From: Beroe forskalii
Taxonomy: Eukaryota > Ctenophora > Nuda > Beroida > Beroidae
DNA length: 64,000 nucleotides
Reading direction: 5' to 3'
Assembly: GCA_011033025.1 (NCBI GenBank)
Contig: WFMF01000024.1
Span: 62,001 to 126,000 of the forward strand
Shown here: in pieces, positions 36,561-47,582 of the stretch
How the letters are laid out: each line of letters starts with the position of its first letter
Position numbering within the stretch: position 1 is the stretch's first letter
Notes under the pieces: generated by a model
Told to the model about the DNA's origin: nothing
Database searches by the model: none
What the model saw: only the letters and a program-made list of their open reading frames with translations
Position numbers and translations under genes: made by a program

Positions 36561-37477
36561 ATAACAATTCCCAGCTATGAATGATATATTAGAACACTTT
36601 TTACTCGGTAGTAAACGTAGGTACACAAAATCAAGCAGTACTCAAGTGCCAAGGTACATAATGTAAAGTGTAAACATACGTGCTTTACACACTACACTAA
36701 ATGTATTCAAGCACAAATTGTACAAATTGTACATTTTTACACGCTAGTGCCCCATGATGTTTCAGTATCAAATATGCATAGCATCATATACCTATACAGC
36801 ATAACTGTGGCAGGCAAAACGCAGGACATTGTCTGCAGAGTTTGCATCTTTTTGGATGTAATTAAATACATTTGATAAAATATTCGAGCCGCGTATGATT
36901 GGTATTTAGTAAAAGAAAAGTCATTATCATGCTGTAAATTGATGAATTGATGACGTTGAAACTGCTGATTTTTGCACACACGACCCATGCTAAGCCTCGT
37001 TATCTGCCACACTTAACAGGTATTTCATGTAATACGATAAGCTGTTTAATCAAGCCTCAATATATTATGATGATAATTCATATATACGATATGTGTTAAA
37101 TTTAGCTTCATGCTAATTGGAACACGTGTTTATCTCTTTATATCCACCTGGTCAATTTATTGACGTTTTTAAAAGAAAATTATTCCGTGCTAAAATTTGA
37201 TTCTTAATATGTTTTAACACGGTATATATAATTTATTATCTGTTTAACCTTATCACAATTCACCGTATGATTATTAAGAACAGGTGTGTTTTACAGGCCA
37301 GTGTTTTATATTATCTAGTTAATTGTTAAAGGTTATACTGAATAAATGGTTGAAAACAACGTCATTATCATGAGTAAAGGTGGGGAATTATTAACGTTTC
37401 CTGTGTAATTTTTCAAGTGCGAGACCTTGAGATAACTCCGTCATGAGTGTTTTAACACTTTAACACATGAATTTCAG

Positions 37478-40400
37478 GCGGAGTACAAGGCCAAGTCACG
37501 TAAGGACTACAAACCGGTGGCGTTACAGATGCTGGAACAGGGCGTTAAAGTCCTCAATAAGGAGTTGAATGTGAGTTGGGGGGAGTTGAATGTGAGTTGG
37601 GGGGGTTAAAGTCCTCAATAAGGAGTTGAATGTGAGTTTGGGGGGGGGGGTTAAAGTCCTCAATAAGGAGTTGAATGTGAGTCCAGGGGAGTTTTAGAGA
37701 ATTTTATGGGGGGGGGGTTAAAGTCCTTTTGAATGGTTAAATCTATAAATAATTTTTTTGATCTTATCCCTTTTTGGTAAAATCTACAAATAATTTTGTC
37801 CTATCACTTTATCATTGCTCTTTTATACCTCTACCTCTACTATTCACCAAATTATGATCAAATATAACATAGGCGACAACCAACTGTATGGTCACTTGCA
37901 AACCTTAAATTTAGTAGTGACGAAGGGTACCAAGGGTTCAGGTTAGAGATATCATACGATTTAAAGGAGCATTCTGGAATTTACTAATTTATAGGTGCAT
38001 GTATTCTCCACGTACGAACAGAGATGAATTCGATATCCTCCCACAATATATCAGTAAAGAGATTCGATCTTTCAGTCGACGTAAAACAATGATACACTCG
38101 TCATTAGCTCTTTCTGATGTATTTATAGAAATCATTCATGTTTACATATACGTATGTAAATCTCAACGGATTCTAAACGCTCTTGCTGCAAGTGGAGAAA
38201 GTACTCATTTCCCAGGGTCAAATTTTAATGAGCTTTGACGGTCAAGGAAGGCTTTTGTTTCTCGAAACAGTTAAAACATGCCACTTACATTTCGTACGTT
38301 TGTTATGTAAACGTAAGGAGTTGTGGGAAAATAGAAAGGTCGCACAAAGGCTTCCAAAATAACAAAGACTTGGTGTAACGCGCGAAACATCGGCCGCGAT
38401 TAATTTTGCGCACACGCGCGTACGTAGAATGAATTTTGTAGATTTGTTTTGGTCCATGCTTTTGCACGAGTTGTGTAATTTTGTAGTTACACTGAATTGG
38501 GTTAAGTAATTACTAATTTCAACGTAATCTTGCTGTGCCATGAGATCAGTGGCCTTTTATGTATTCTAATTTCAAATTGAATACTCTGGTATAATTCATT
38601 ACCGTGTATAGAGGGAGAATTATGATTTTAGGACCAAGTATGAGATTCCCGAAATTATGATTCGTTGAAAATTTTAAATTACTAGCGACTCGATTTGATC
38701 CAGTGTATAACTTTAACCCTACGTCATTTCAGTGTGTTCTAATGGCACATGCACTGTCTCGCATCTCTTACTCTGTAGCAGAGCCTAAGGACGGACTACT
38801 GGCTTTTGCAGCCAAGGACCCAGAGGGAGTCAGCTGTCAGACCTACTGTCACGCCTTCATATTCGACAACCCCAAAGAGGTGAATACCCTGTCTGAAATC
38901 ACCTTTTCCTTGTTTAATTTTGTGTCTTAAAAGCCCTCCATTTTGCTTAATCTGCATCCTCCAGTAACCTTTGACTCTGATGGACAAGCAAACCTTAAAG
39001 TTAGAACTTGATCTAAGTCTAAGATTGGTTTCTATTGACGATTTCCTTCCCTCAGGCAAGTGAAATCAACACGAGTCTGGGTAACGCATTCCGGTTAGCG
39101 TACTGTAAACGTACGCTAAAACGTCGTACAAAGTGTGAGAGCACGTCGCAAGATACGAATAGCAGCAGTAGCAGTAACAGCACCAATGGCAGGTAATGAC
39201 AGATATATTGGTGTTTCAGTGATCTCAGTCAGATAAGAAAATATGGAGACTTCTGGCGCTCAATCTAGTGCAAAGTTTATATTATCATCCCCACTTGTTT
39301 AATTGTTCGGCTTTGAGGAATTTTGTCTACTGTTATATTCCTAAAATATTTCTCTTCTTTCAGCGGTGCAATCCTACGCTCAAAACGACCGAACGTATGC
39401 CACAACCAAACACCACAAAACGGTTGCCATGACCACGCCGTCAAGTGCCATAGCAACAACAACAACAACGCGGTGTGTCATAACCGCCAAGTCCCCTGCC
39501 ACAACAACAACCATCATCCACCCCACCACCAGCCAGGAGGAGGGCGGGTGTTGAAGTTAGGGTTGTGTGCAGCAGCAGTGCCCGGGGAGGGAGGACTAGA
39601 CGTCCTGTCTCCTTCTAGGTTCTCAGACAAATCTCCTGCTCTCTCAAACCACGATAGGTGAGTGCGGGAGGAATGGAATCTTTGTCCGTGTTAAAAGGAG
39701 GGAGGTCTTAAGGACTGTTGCATATAACTTTGTTTTAAAACGATTTTCATCCACGTCTCTACCTGATTCGTTAGTATGTGAACTATCCCTTTGAAAAGGG
39801 TCCAAAGACTCCTCTACTCGTCGTGTCCTATTTTGATAGATCACTTCGTTACAAGTTAAACCTATTTCCGAACAATTCACTTCAAATCCTACGATCTAAT
39901 CATTTCCCTGTCTCTCTCCTGCAGGTATCAGTTAGATATCAGGCATCTCCAGGACCTTGATTCCAGGATAAAGAACTGGTTGCACGACACCTCACCTATT
40001 CCTCCTGATGACGACCCCTCCCCCACCTACCCTCACGTTCCAGGTAGATATTCAACCTGATTTGACAGGTCAAGTCAACCTTTCAAGGAAAACTTATCGG
40101 TTATACAAAGTGAATTGTTCCTTTTTGGAATATGATGGACCTTGATTCAAGTTGATTACAGAAAACAAATTAATGGATTGCAGAAAAATTGGAGGTGATT
40201 GCAGCAAATGAACATCCATTGTTTCCAGCTGACCCTGTACCTAGAAATGGGGTGAGGTGTAAAAGAAGTGAGAATGGAGTCCACTCTCCTTCACACCATC
40301 AGGTAATTATCAAAATAACAAATTGTATTTTGCTACATAAAGTAATGACTTTATTTAATTTTGAATATTCTCCATCGTAGAGATATCATAAAAAAGCTCA

Positions 40401-41554
40401 ATTTCTTATCACCAGCAGCCCCAGGGATATTCCTGAAAAATAAAGTTGATATTTTCAGCATGATGCACTGAGGCGGCCGTGCAAGGTATTCAAGGAACAC
40501 ATCAGTGTCCCAAAGGAGCTGAGGGATCAGACGTGGTTCCAGGCTGGAATACCCCGGTCAGTATTTGGCTGTAAAATTAGATTGTAAACATCAGATTTTA
40601 ATGAAATTGTTCATTACTATTAGGAATGAGAGGAGCATTCATTACTTCCTCTTTCCTTCATTTCTAAAAACTCCAATTCCTTATATCCCCCTTTCCCTCC
40701 GTCCCTCTTATCGCTATCTTTTACAGGCAAATCGCTCTGGAGTGTCTTAGTATGGAATGCGAAGGAGCATTCATCGTTAGAAACTCTCAAACACATAAAG
40801 GTGAGCGAGAATCAAGTCCCTATCATAATCGCTTGAAATATGATTCTGCGCAATGATATTATGAAGGGATTTTGAGGGGAGAGGTTTTATAGTAGTAGCT
40901 AATTCTATACTTATCTCATTTTCCCCATTTCCAGGGTGTTTTGCCCTGTCTCTTCGAGGGCCGGGAAGGGGCTCGTCTGGTACCTACCACTACCTCATAG
41001 CTCACAACGCAGAGGGATTCTTCTTCCAGGGCGGGGGTGACTCCTTGTTTCTTTGTAATTGCCAGTATTTTCGTACTAAAAATTCGTGCCTAAAATTTGT
41101 CTTTGACTTTAAACTCATTTATCAATTCCTTGGCCCCTCATTAGCTTTTCAACAGGGCGGAGGACGCGTTTTTCCAGACCTCACATCGCTAATCTACCAT
41201 CACTGCTACGAAAAGGAAGGTTAGGAAAGCTTTTGTTTTATGCCAAAAATTCTGTTTGTGGTATCATGATTAAACTTAAATTTTTTGGCAATATTCTCTA
41301 GATAAATGAAATTTCCACATAAATTTCACTTGAAATATCTCCAGGATTTTTGTCTACTACTTAGGGAGCAAGTTGTGTAGTGTTGTTTCAAAGAGGGTTA
41401 TCAAAAGACAATTTCAGGATTGGTGTGTAAGCTGTCCATGAACCGTAACAACCCTCTGTACGGAGACGAACCTGACAGCAGCGACATGGACGATGATCCC
41501 GACTACGACCAACCTCCCAACGCAGGATTTACCACCCTTCTTCCTGCAACTTAG
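37478..41554 (+). CDS. SH2D5: SH2D5-like PTB/SH2 adaptor (5' exons not found)
   Basis: Coding exons: 37478-37570, 38733-38879, 39056-39192, 39364-39657, 39925-40043, 40184-40302, 40459-40556, 40727-40800, 40935-41029, 41156-41219, 41418-41554 (TAG). Phases agree throughout. Exons 1-3 encode the C-terminal half of a PTB/PID domain (VALQMLEQGVKVLNKEL, VLMAHALSRISYSV, GNAFRLAYCKR), matching vertebrate SH2D5 in spacing. Exon 4 is a His/Cys/Asn-rich linker. The exons from 40459 encode an SH2 domain (TWFQAGIPRQIALECL, GAFIVRNS, YHYLIAHN, LSMNRNNPLYGDE). The FLVR-type Arg is present. The C-terminus is acidic. The protein is probably a cytoplasmic adaptor for small-GTPase regulators, as proposed for SH2D5; this is inferred. 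The exon with the first PTB strands should lie upstream of 37.4 kb. Intron 41030-41155 is non-canonical. A polyadenylation signal AATAAA is at 42223. Confidence 0.8.
37549..37727 (+). repeat. Tandem copies of an exon end with its splice donor
   Basis: The end of the first SH2D5-like exon, GGAGTTGAAT followed by GTGAGT, occurs four times, giving four candidate donors at 37571, 37592, 37632 and 37677. The last two copies also repeat GTTAAAGTCCTCAATAAGGA. G-runs of 6-10 bases separate the units. A final partial GTTAAAGTCC is at 37718. The first donor keeps the PTB domain the same length as in vertebrate SH2D5. Confidence 0.9.
41030..41155 (+). other. Non-canonical intron flanked by 8-bp direct repeat (SH2D5-like)
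   Basis: CAGGGCGG occurs at the end of the upstream exon (41027-41034) and at the start of the downstream exon (41153-41160). The SH2 reading frame FFFQ-GGGRVFPDL is kept only if one copy of the repeat is removed. The possible boundaries are then GG-AG, GC-GG and similar, never GT-AG. The nearby GT at 41037 leads to no in-frame AG. Confidence 0.75.
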
Positions 41555-41559
41555 AGACG

Positions 41560-41621
41560 TGTTGCTATTAGCAACCCTTGACGGTTGCTATAAGCAACCC
41601 TTGACGGTTGCTACAGCAACA
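41560..41621 (+). promoter_or_regulatory. Three tandem RFX X-box-like palindromes
   Basis: GTTGCTATTAGCAAC, GTTGCTATAAGCAAC and GTTGCTACAGCAAC follow each other, separated by CCTTGACG. Each fits the RFX X-box pattern of two 6-bp half sites with 2-3 bp between. They lie just after the SH2D5-like stop codon, so in the 3' UTR or downstream flank. Binding is inferred. The alternative is a small hairpin-forming tandem repeat. Confidence 0.55.
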
Positions 41622-42528
41622 TAAACGTGTGTTTTTCTGATACCTATGTATATGGGAGTGAGTTTTTTGTGTTGTTGGACTGGATATTTTCTTATATAAT
41701 TATTTGTGACGTTTTTAGAAGTGATGTTGTGTACTAGTGTGTTACCTATTTTGATATATATTATTGTTAATGTGTGTCACCATGGTTACCTGCGCGTTGC
41801 TATGATAAATGAAAAATTGTAAGGCATTACTGCCATAGTAACCTTACTTGTAGTTGTATGCTATAAGTTACTGTGCCATGGTTTCAGATAATAATACCGT
41901 TGAATACTGTGTGGCTTACGCGTATGTTTGCCCATCAGTCAAGACAACTCGTCAAAAGGGTAGTATCTTAACGAAAAGGGTAGTACAGAAATAGCTCCTC
42001 TTTCTCTATTGGTGGGGACAAAAATACAATATTTTAGCTCTGTATATCTCTTGGCTCTAAGTTTCTACCCTCCCTTCTTACAACCCTTTGGCCATGTTGC
42101 TGTTGACTGATGGGCCCTCATACAGTTATTTTATACCTAGTTCAAACAAGTGAGAGTTTGAAACCGTGATTCTAGTTGCGAGTGTTAATGATATCTTGTT
42201 TAAAACAATTTGTCAAGTGTTAAATAAATGTCGTGGTTCGCCGAATTTCGGAGCCTTATTTAATTCAAGATTTGCTGAATTTTCAATTCATATTGTTAAA
42301 TTTTAGTGTCGATTAGCCCGTCATTACTGAAATGGGATAACTTTGTAATATATTATGATTTTCGAGTATAAACCTATTGTTAAAACTAACCTCTGTTTAA
42401 CAACTTTTGACTGTGGAATTTTCTGATATGAAAAATACAAGGACTTGTTTTGAGGGATTGCTTTGAGTTTGACATATGACGCTGTGTGATTTTCAGTTGT
42501 CATGACTGATGACGATGACATCAGTTTC
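41622..42528. other. 3' UTR and intergenic DNA after SH2D5-like gene
   Basis: No exon. AATAAA at 42223-42228 is the likely polyadenylation signal of the SH2D5-like gene. The remainder is AT-rich. Confidence 0.5.
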
Positions 42529-42688
42529 GGGATCACTCACATATTACGTAATCAATTTTAATTGGCCGATTTTACCCCCCTTCCACTCGTAACCAAGATT
42601 ACAATAGTTGAATTTGTTGCAATAACCTGTAACGTAATCATTCGGACCCCCCCAGGTGATTAAGTAATATGATTATGTGAACGATCCC
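42529..42688. mobile_element. MITE with GGGATC..CACATATTACGTAATCA ends, copy 1
   Basis: Left end GGGATCACTCACATATTACG and right end the complement of GGGATCGTTCACATAATCAT. The interior has a C-run (TTTTACCCCCCTTCC) and AATAACCTGTAACGTAATCA. A second copy is at 43967-44160. Non-coding. Confidence 0.8.
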
Positions 42689-43078
42689 TAACTCATATGT
42701 GTGCAGACCGCTCGATTGACAGAGGCCCCGATAATTACAAAGACGCACGGATTTCCTCTGCACCCTTCAACTTTCTATATAAATTCCGTCAATATCACGG
42801 GTTGGACGGGAGTTGTGGAATATTTCAAAATTTATCAAAACATTTTCTCTTATAAAGCAAATCGAAGTTTCATTTCAAGGAGGATAATTCTGTGTTGGTA
42901 GTGTTGAATTTGATTAATAGCTCAAATGTTTGTTTTTATTTAATCCAAAATAATTTGATTTTCAAAGTTGATTTGTTTGTCTTGTTGCATCGGAAGTTGC
43001 CCGTTTATTTCTTCTGACTGGTTGGCTATCATATCAAGATCCCAAATGTGACCGCCTAATTGTCTAAAATGCATCCTA

Positions 43079-43345
43079 ATGTGGAGCGGGATAGGGTAAC
43101 ATTCCTAAGCTACGTCGTGTAACGGCGCGCCGCGCGCGCAATACAATATAAATAGAGCAAGGGCTTTGCATTTGCTTTGGTGTGGATTAATGTTGTGCGT
43201 GACGCCGAGTAGGATAACATTGTCAGACGTTGTCTGGTCGCTGACCATTAATTCGGTGGGCGCGCGCGCCGCACCTGCCGAAGACGAAGAGTTCCCTCGT
43301 AGGATGTTACCCTACCCTCGCGCGCGCGGCGCGACGTTCCACATT
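43079..43345. mobile_element. MITE-like inverted-repeat element with CpG-rich interior
   Basis: The left arm TGTGGAGCGGGATAGGGTAA, then CATTCCTA, is mirrored at the right by the complement of TGTGGAACGTC plus a GC-alternating run and GGGTAGGGTAACATCCTACG. The interior holds long CG-alternating stretches (GGCGCGCCGCGCGCGC, GGCGCGCGCGCC). The 72-codon ORF over it is incidental. Confidence 0.7.
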
Positions 43346-43819
43346 ATAATTAATTGGACGTCACTTTGTGCCTTCGGCAAATAGACGGGCAATGTCCGTC
43401 GAAGGCTGAGGCCAATCTGTTGCAGGTTTTGTTACCTAGCGATATTTTTTAATTTTCATTATCTCATAAGAGGCTGGAAGATCCAGTCAATAAAGTTTGA
43501 AGTGGAAGTTTGAAGGCAGTTGATTTATGAAAACATTGTTGATGTGTTAATCAAAATATTTATTTTATTTTATTTTGTGAGTCTCTCAACGCAATTTATA
43601 TGGAAGACCTACCGAAGTAGCCTTACTTCAAGGGTTTTTTGTATGTTAAGGTTTAAACTCATATATACTTTGTCACTGTCAATTGCCAGGTTTCACAACA
43701 CTTTAATAAGACACACGAGCTGATTGTTAAATAGCAAAGTAATTTCAGAACATCATCAGTGCTAAAATCATATTTGAGGCCCCCATTGTCTCAGTTAGTC
43801 AATTTAATTTGTGTTATGT

Positions 43820-44280
43820 TGTAAGTTTAAAACACCCTACACATTGTAATTTGTCCATGATTGCTTCGATGCCTCCTGCTACAGATTTAGATTAAGAATT
43901 AATTGCATAACTTTTCCATGTGGTACAGCATAAGGATTAAGGAGTGACCATCTGCATATATCATTTGGGATCGTTCACATATTACGTAATCAATTTTTTG
44001 CCGATTTTAACCCCCTCCCCCTTGCAATCAAGTTTACAGTAGTTGTCTTTGTTCCAATAACATGTAACGTAATCATTTGGAAACACCCCCTCCCTAAGTG
44101 ATTATGTAATTGATGTCTTGAAGAAAGATTTCTTTTTAATTCAAATATGTGAACAATTCCTTATAGTTCAGAGATTTGAGTAATTGTGCTGGCAGATTTT
44201 GGCTTCTATATGGAGGACATCATTTCATGTGACTGAATGTATAACAAGACTCAGTGAGGGGATTTTGATGAGGTCACTTT
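43820..44280. repeat. Duplicated segment upstream of the PLAT-like gene (copy 1)
   Basis: AAAACACCCTACACATTGTA, then TTTGTCCATGATTGC, a TTTCCATGTGGTACA segment and GACATCATTTCATGTG recur in the same order at about 45500-45745, immediately before the PLAT-like gene. In this copy the order is interrupted by the MITE at 43967-44160. It may be the remnant of a duplicated 5' region; no coding exon follows it here. Confidence 0.65.
43967..44160. mobile_element. MITE with GGGATC..CACATATTACGTAATCA ends, copy 2
   Basis: Starts GGGATCGTTCACATATTACG and ends with the complement of GGAATTGTTCACATATTT. Internal CCCCCTCCCCCTTGC and AACATGTAACGTAATCAT match the copy at 42529. It interrupts a duplicated host segment, which confirms insertion. 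Confidence 0.8.
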
Positions 44281-45850
44281 CAGTTTTGTGACTGAAAATA
44301 TTATTGTGATTTGTTTCCACATAGTTAAAGCTATGCATTTAAGCATTCAGTGTGCTTGCCGAAAATTTGCAGCATTCAATTTAATGCTAACAAACAGGTC
44401 TGTATGCAAAATTACTGACAATTTTATGGCACACAAAAGCATCTGTTGAATATTCAATAAACAGTATACCCTTGATCACATGCTTCATGAATTGAAATGT
44501 AAACTGTGCATGGCAACTAGTTGATCACCTGACGTGGCAAAGAACCTTCACATGCTTTGATTATGTTTTGTACATATACAATGTTACCCTTCTAGTTGAA
44601 CAGCCAGATCTGGTTAATGAGTATAGTAACTGATGTTTAGCGACCATGAAATCCCTTGTAGGCCTAGTTGTTGAATTGAATTGAATTCAGTGATTTGTTG
44701 GCAAGCAAGCCACCCACTTAAGTGTGTGGCATACTTTATGTGGGAGCACCACTGTAGTAATAGGATCATGATAATTGGGACCAAATCAGTAACACCAAGA
44801 TCTCAAGAACTGGAGCCATGTATGTGCTTATGTGGTGAGGGTTTGTTTATCTGAGATAAGATTCTGCATCAGACTTTCTGAGAAGGTCCAGTGTGATGTC
44901 ATTGTGACATCAACAACTTCTGGTAAGATCTTTATGCTTTTTTGTTGCAAAAATAGGTCATTTTTTGAGTGAATTTTTCAACAAGAAGAAAAGGACACAG
45001 CAGATAGCTCAAAAACTTTGACATACTTCTGGGTGATCTCAATTTTCATCAAGATATACATGATCTTCTAAAGTTTGGTAAAAATCAATTTCAAAATTTG
45101 TAAGGGCAAGATGCCATGAAAATTAGTGAACTATGACTTATCTTCTTCAGGTGACTAGATGAGACCAGCCAAAATGTGTTTTATTTAGGTGGAATTGTGC
45201 TTTAGGCTATATGAGAAGTTTGTTTAAGCCTTTTTTGATGACTATATAATTCATGTTTGAAGTGATTGATCATTTCAGTGAAACACAAAAATTCTCAAAT
45301 ATGAAATCGAATCCATACACTTTGCACCGCTATTCAACTGTCAGTCTCGAGATAAAATATCTCTTCTTCAGGAACTATATAATTCAAATTTGAAATGCAT
45401 GTCTCAAAACACCCTATACAATAAAAGTTTTCCAAGTTACACAATGCTGTTTTGTCCCTCTGCTTGAAAGAGGGTTGGTCTAGAATGACCTACGACATAA
45501 TCAAAACACCCCTCACATTGTTATTTGTCCATTATTGCCTCAATCCCTCCTTGCCTCTTGGTGAAATTTGATAAGAATGAATTTCCATGTGGTACAAAGA
45601 GATTGTTTACCACAAGAGATTGAAGTATGATTAATGTAATATATAATGCAAAAGTGATCGAAAGCTTTCCTTAATGATGTGACCATCTCCATCACCTGGA
45701 TTACTTTGGCATTTTTTGCTATACAGACATCATTTCATGTGTCCAATATAAAATGGGATGGTTACTGAATCAATTCATTCTGTGAATTGAGTAGTTGTGT
45801 AAAGGTTTAGAAACTTCAACTCTGTGTGACACCTGATTTTGTAATCAATC
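44281..45850. other. Intergenic DNA upstream of the PLAT-like gene
   Basis: No exon. About 45500-45745 is the second copy of the segment at 43820. The promoter of the downstream gene is probably here, but I see no clear TATA box. Confidence 0.45.
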
Positions 45851-47582
45851 ATGATGCACTGCAAAAGTTTGGGACTCTTCCTGGTGCTAACTACATTGCA
45901 ACTCCTTCATCTTGGCAATGGAGCTAGCTGCAAGCTTTCTGAGAAAAAGCTTGCCAAATTTTTCAAGACTTACAAAACGGAATGTCTGGAGAATGGATAT
46001 GAATCAAGCTTAGCAGGATGCAAATCACAGGGAGACCCATCACAGCTGAGCAAGAAGCTAAGAAAGAAATGTGATAAGATCAACAACGAACTTGAAGCAT
46101 GTGAGGTGTTATGTGAGGGTAAGCCACTTTTTCCTTTCGTGATCTCAGATTTTGAGGAATCATCAACACACTAAAATATAATTGTACATTAATATGATGT
46201 AAAATTTGGGGAATGGACATTTCATCTCACGACACTTCATTTCATGACACTTCATCTCATGACAATTTATCTTGCAATATGTAAACTCTATGAAACTCTA
46301 TGAAAGGGTTAGGGTTAGGGTATGTGTAGGAGTTAGTGTTCTGGTTACAGGGGTCAGAACAGGGACATGAAGTGTACTGAGATGAAATATCGTGAGATGA
46401 AATGTTGAACTAATTTTTTCTTCCTTGAATTGATTCTCATTGGTAGACTTATCCTATTTGATGACTGATCACGCTTAATTTCAAGGAGAAACCACGCAGT
46501 ACACAATCACTCACGAAACTGGAAGTGGTGAATATGATGGCGGAGTTTCATATGGATACATGTTCACCATAGTCGGTACTAAAGGTGAAACAATTGCTCA
46601 TGAATGTATAGCAAACAGAGTAAAGGGAACTCCTGGAAGCTGCACTTTTTATGATAATGCCAACATTGGAGAAATCAAAGAAGTTAAAATATACAACTCT
46701 GGGAGCAACTTCTGGGCTTTTACATCCCTCACTGTCAATGGACTTAATATTGGATGTGGAAGTGTGGATGACTATAAAACTGAAATATTTCCTACATATG
46801 GAAAGGACGCACCTGAGTATGAAGTCCTTTTTGAAACTGGAAGTGGCAAATATGATGGCGGAGTTTCATATGGATACATGTTCACCATAGTCGGTACAAA
46901 AGGTGAAACAATTGCTCATGAATGTATAGCAAACAGAGTAAAGGGAACCCCTGGAAGCTGCACTTTTTATGATAATGCCAACATTGGAGAAATCAAAGAA
47001 GTTAAAATATACAACTCTGGGAGCAACTTCTGGGCTTTTACATCCCTCACTGTCAATGGACTTAATATTGGATGTGGAAGTGTGGATGACTATAAAACTG
47101 AAATATTTCCTACATATGGAAAGGACGCACCTGAGTATGAAGTCCTTTTTGAAACTGGTAGTGGTGAATATGATGGCGGAGTTTCATATGGATACATGTT
47201 CACCATAGTCGGTACTAAAGGTGAAACAATTGCTCATGAATGTATAGCAAACAGAGTAAAGGGAACTCCTGGAAGCTGCACTTTTTATGATAATGCCAAC
47301 ATTGGAGAAATCAAAGAAGTTAAAATATACAACTCTGGGAGCAACTTCTGGGCTTTTACATCCCTCACTGTCAATGGACTTAATATTGGAGTTGGAAGTG
47401 TGAATGACTATAAAACTGAAATATTTCCTACATATGGAAAGGACGCACCTGAGTATGAAGTCCTTTTTGAAACTGGTAGTGGTGAATATGATGGCGGAGT
47501 TTCATATGGATACATGTTCACCATAGTCGGTACAGAAGGTGAAACAATTGCTCATGAATGTATAGCAAACAGAGTACTGTAA
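45851..47582 (+). CDS. Secreted protein with tandem PLAT-like repeats, truncated by a frameshift
   Basis: Exons 45851-46118 and 46486-47582 join in frame (Gly codon split). Residues 1-25 are a signal peptide (SLGLFLVLTTLQLLHLG). Residues ~27-89 are a Cys-rich helical region (CKLSEKKLAKFF ... CEVLCEG). Then follow tandem units of 106 residues (318 bp) with features of PLAT/LH2 beta-sandwich domains: FETGSGEYDGGVSYGY, VGTKGETIA, NIGEIKEVKIYNSGSN, FWAFTSLTVNG. Three units are complete and nearly identical in DNA; the fourth stops early. A 5-bp insertion (CTGTA) at about 47576 turns NRVKGT into NRVL-stop. The intact remainder of unit four continues in another frame to 47767. PLAT domains bind lipid or protein partners; an extracellular role is inferred. 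The family call is tentative. Confidence 0.75.
46218..46405. mobile_element. MITE with telomere-like core in the PLAT-gene intron
   Basis: Inverted ends ACATTTCATCTCACGA and TCGTGAGATGAAATGT. The inner parts repeat GACACTTCATTTCATGACAC at the left and complementary GAAGTGTACTGAGATGAAAT at the right. The core contains GGGTTAGGGTTAGGG. Non-coding. It lies wholly inside intron 46119-46485. Confidence 0.75.

Larger units (their letters stand above)
18865..37396. repeat. Dispersed cluster of ~24 CRE-flanked 43-bp units
   Basis: A 43-bp unit recurs in both orientations. On one strand it reads TGACGTCATCAATTCACC, then ATTCTAAACCCTGATAA, then TGACGTCA. Minus-type copies: 19093, 23515, 28034, 29462, 29760, 32358 (two in a chain sharing the central site), 33704 (two in a chain). 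Plus-type copies: 19346, 21562, 22693, 23311, 26449, 26859, 27686, 27866, 28569, 32578, 33479, 35354, 36918, 37358. Partial copies lie near 18865 and 34733. Flanks are not conserved, so the unit itself is the repeat. TGACGTCA is the CREB/ATF palindrome, and the two sites lie about 35 bp apart. Only one copy is found outside this interval (502). Confidence 0.85.

Noticed and set aside
43166-43384. 72-codon ORF
   Set aside because: It lies inside a CpG-rich inverted-repeat element.
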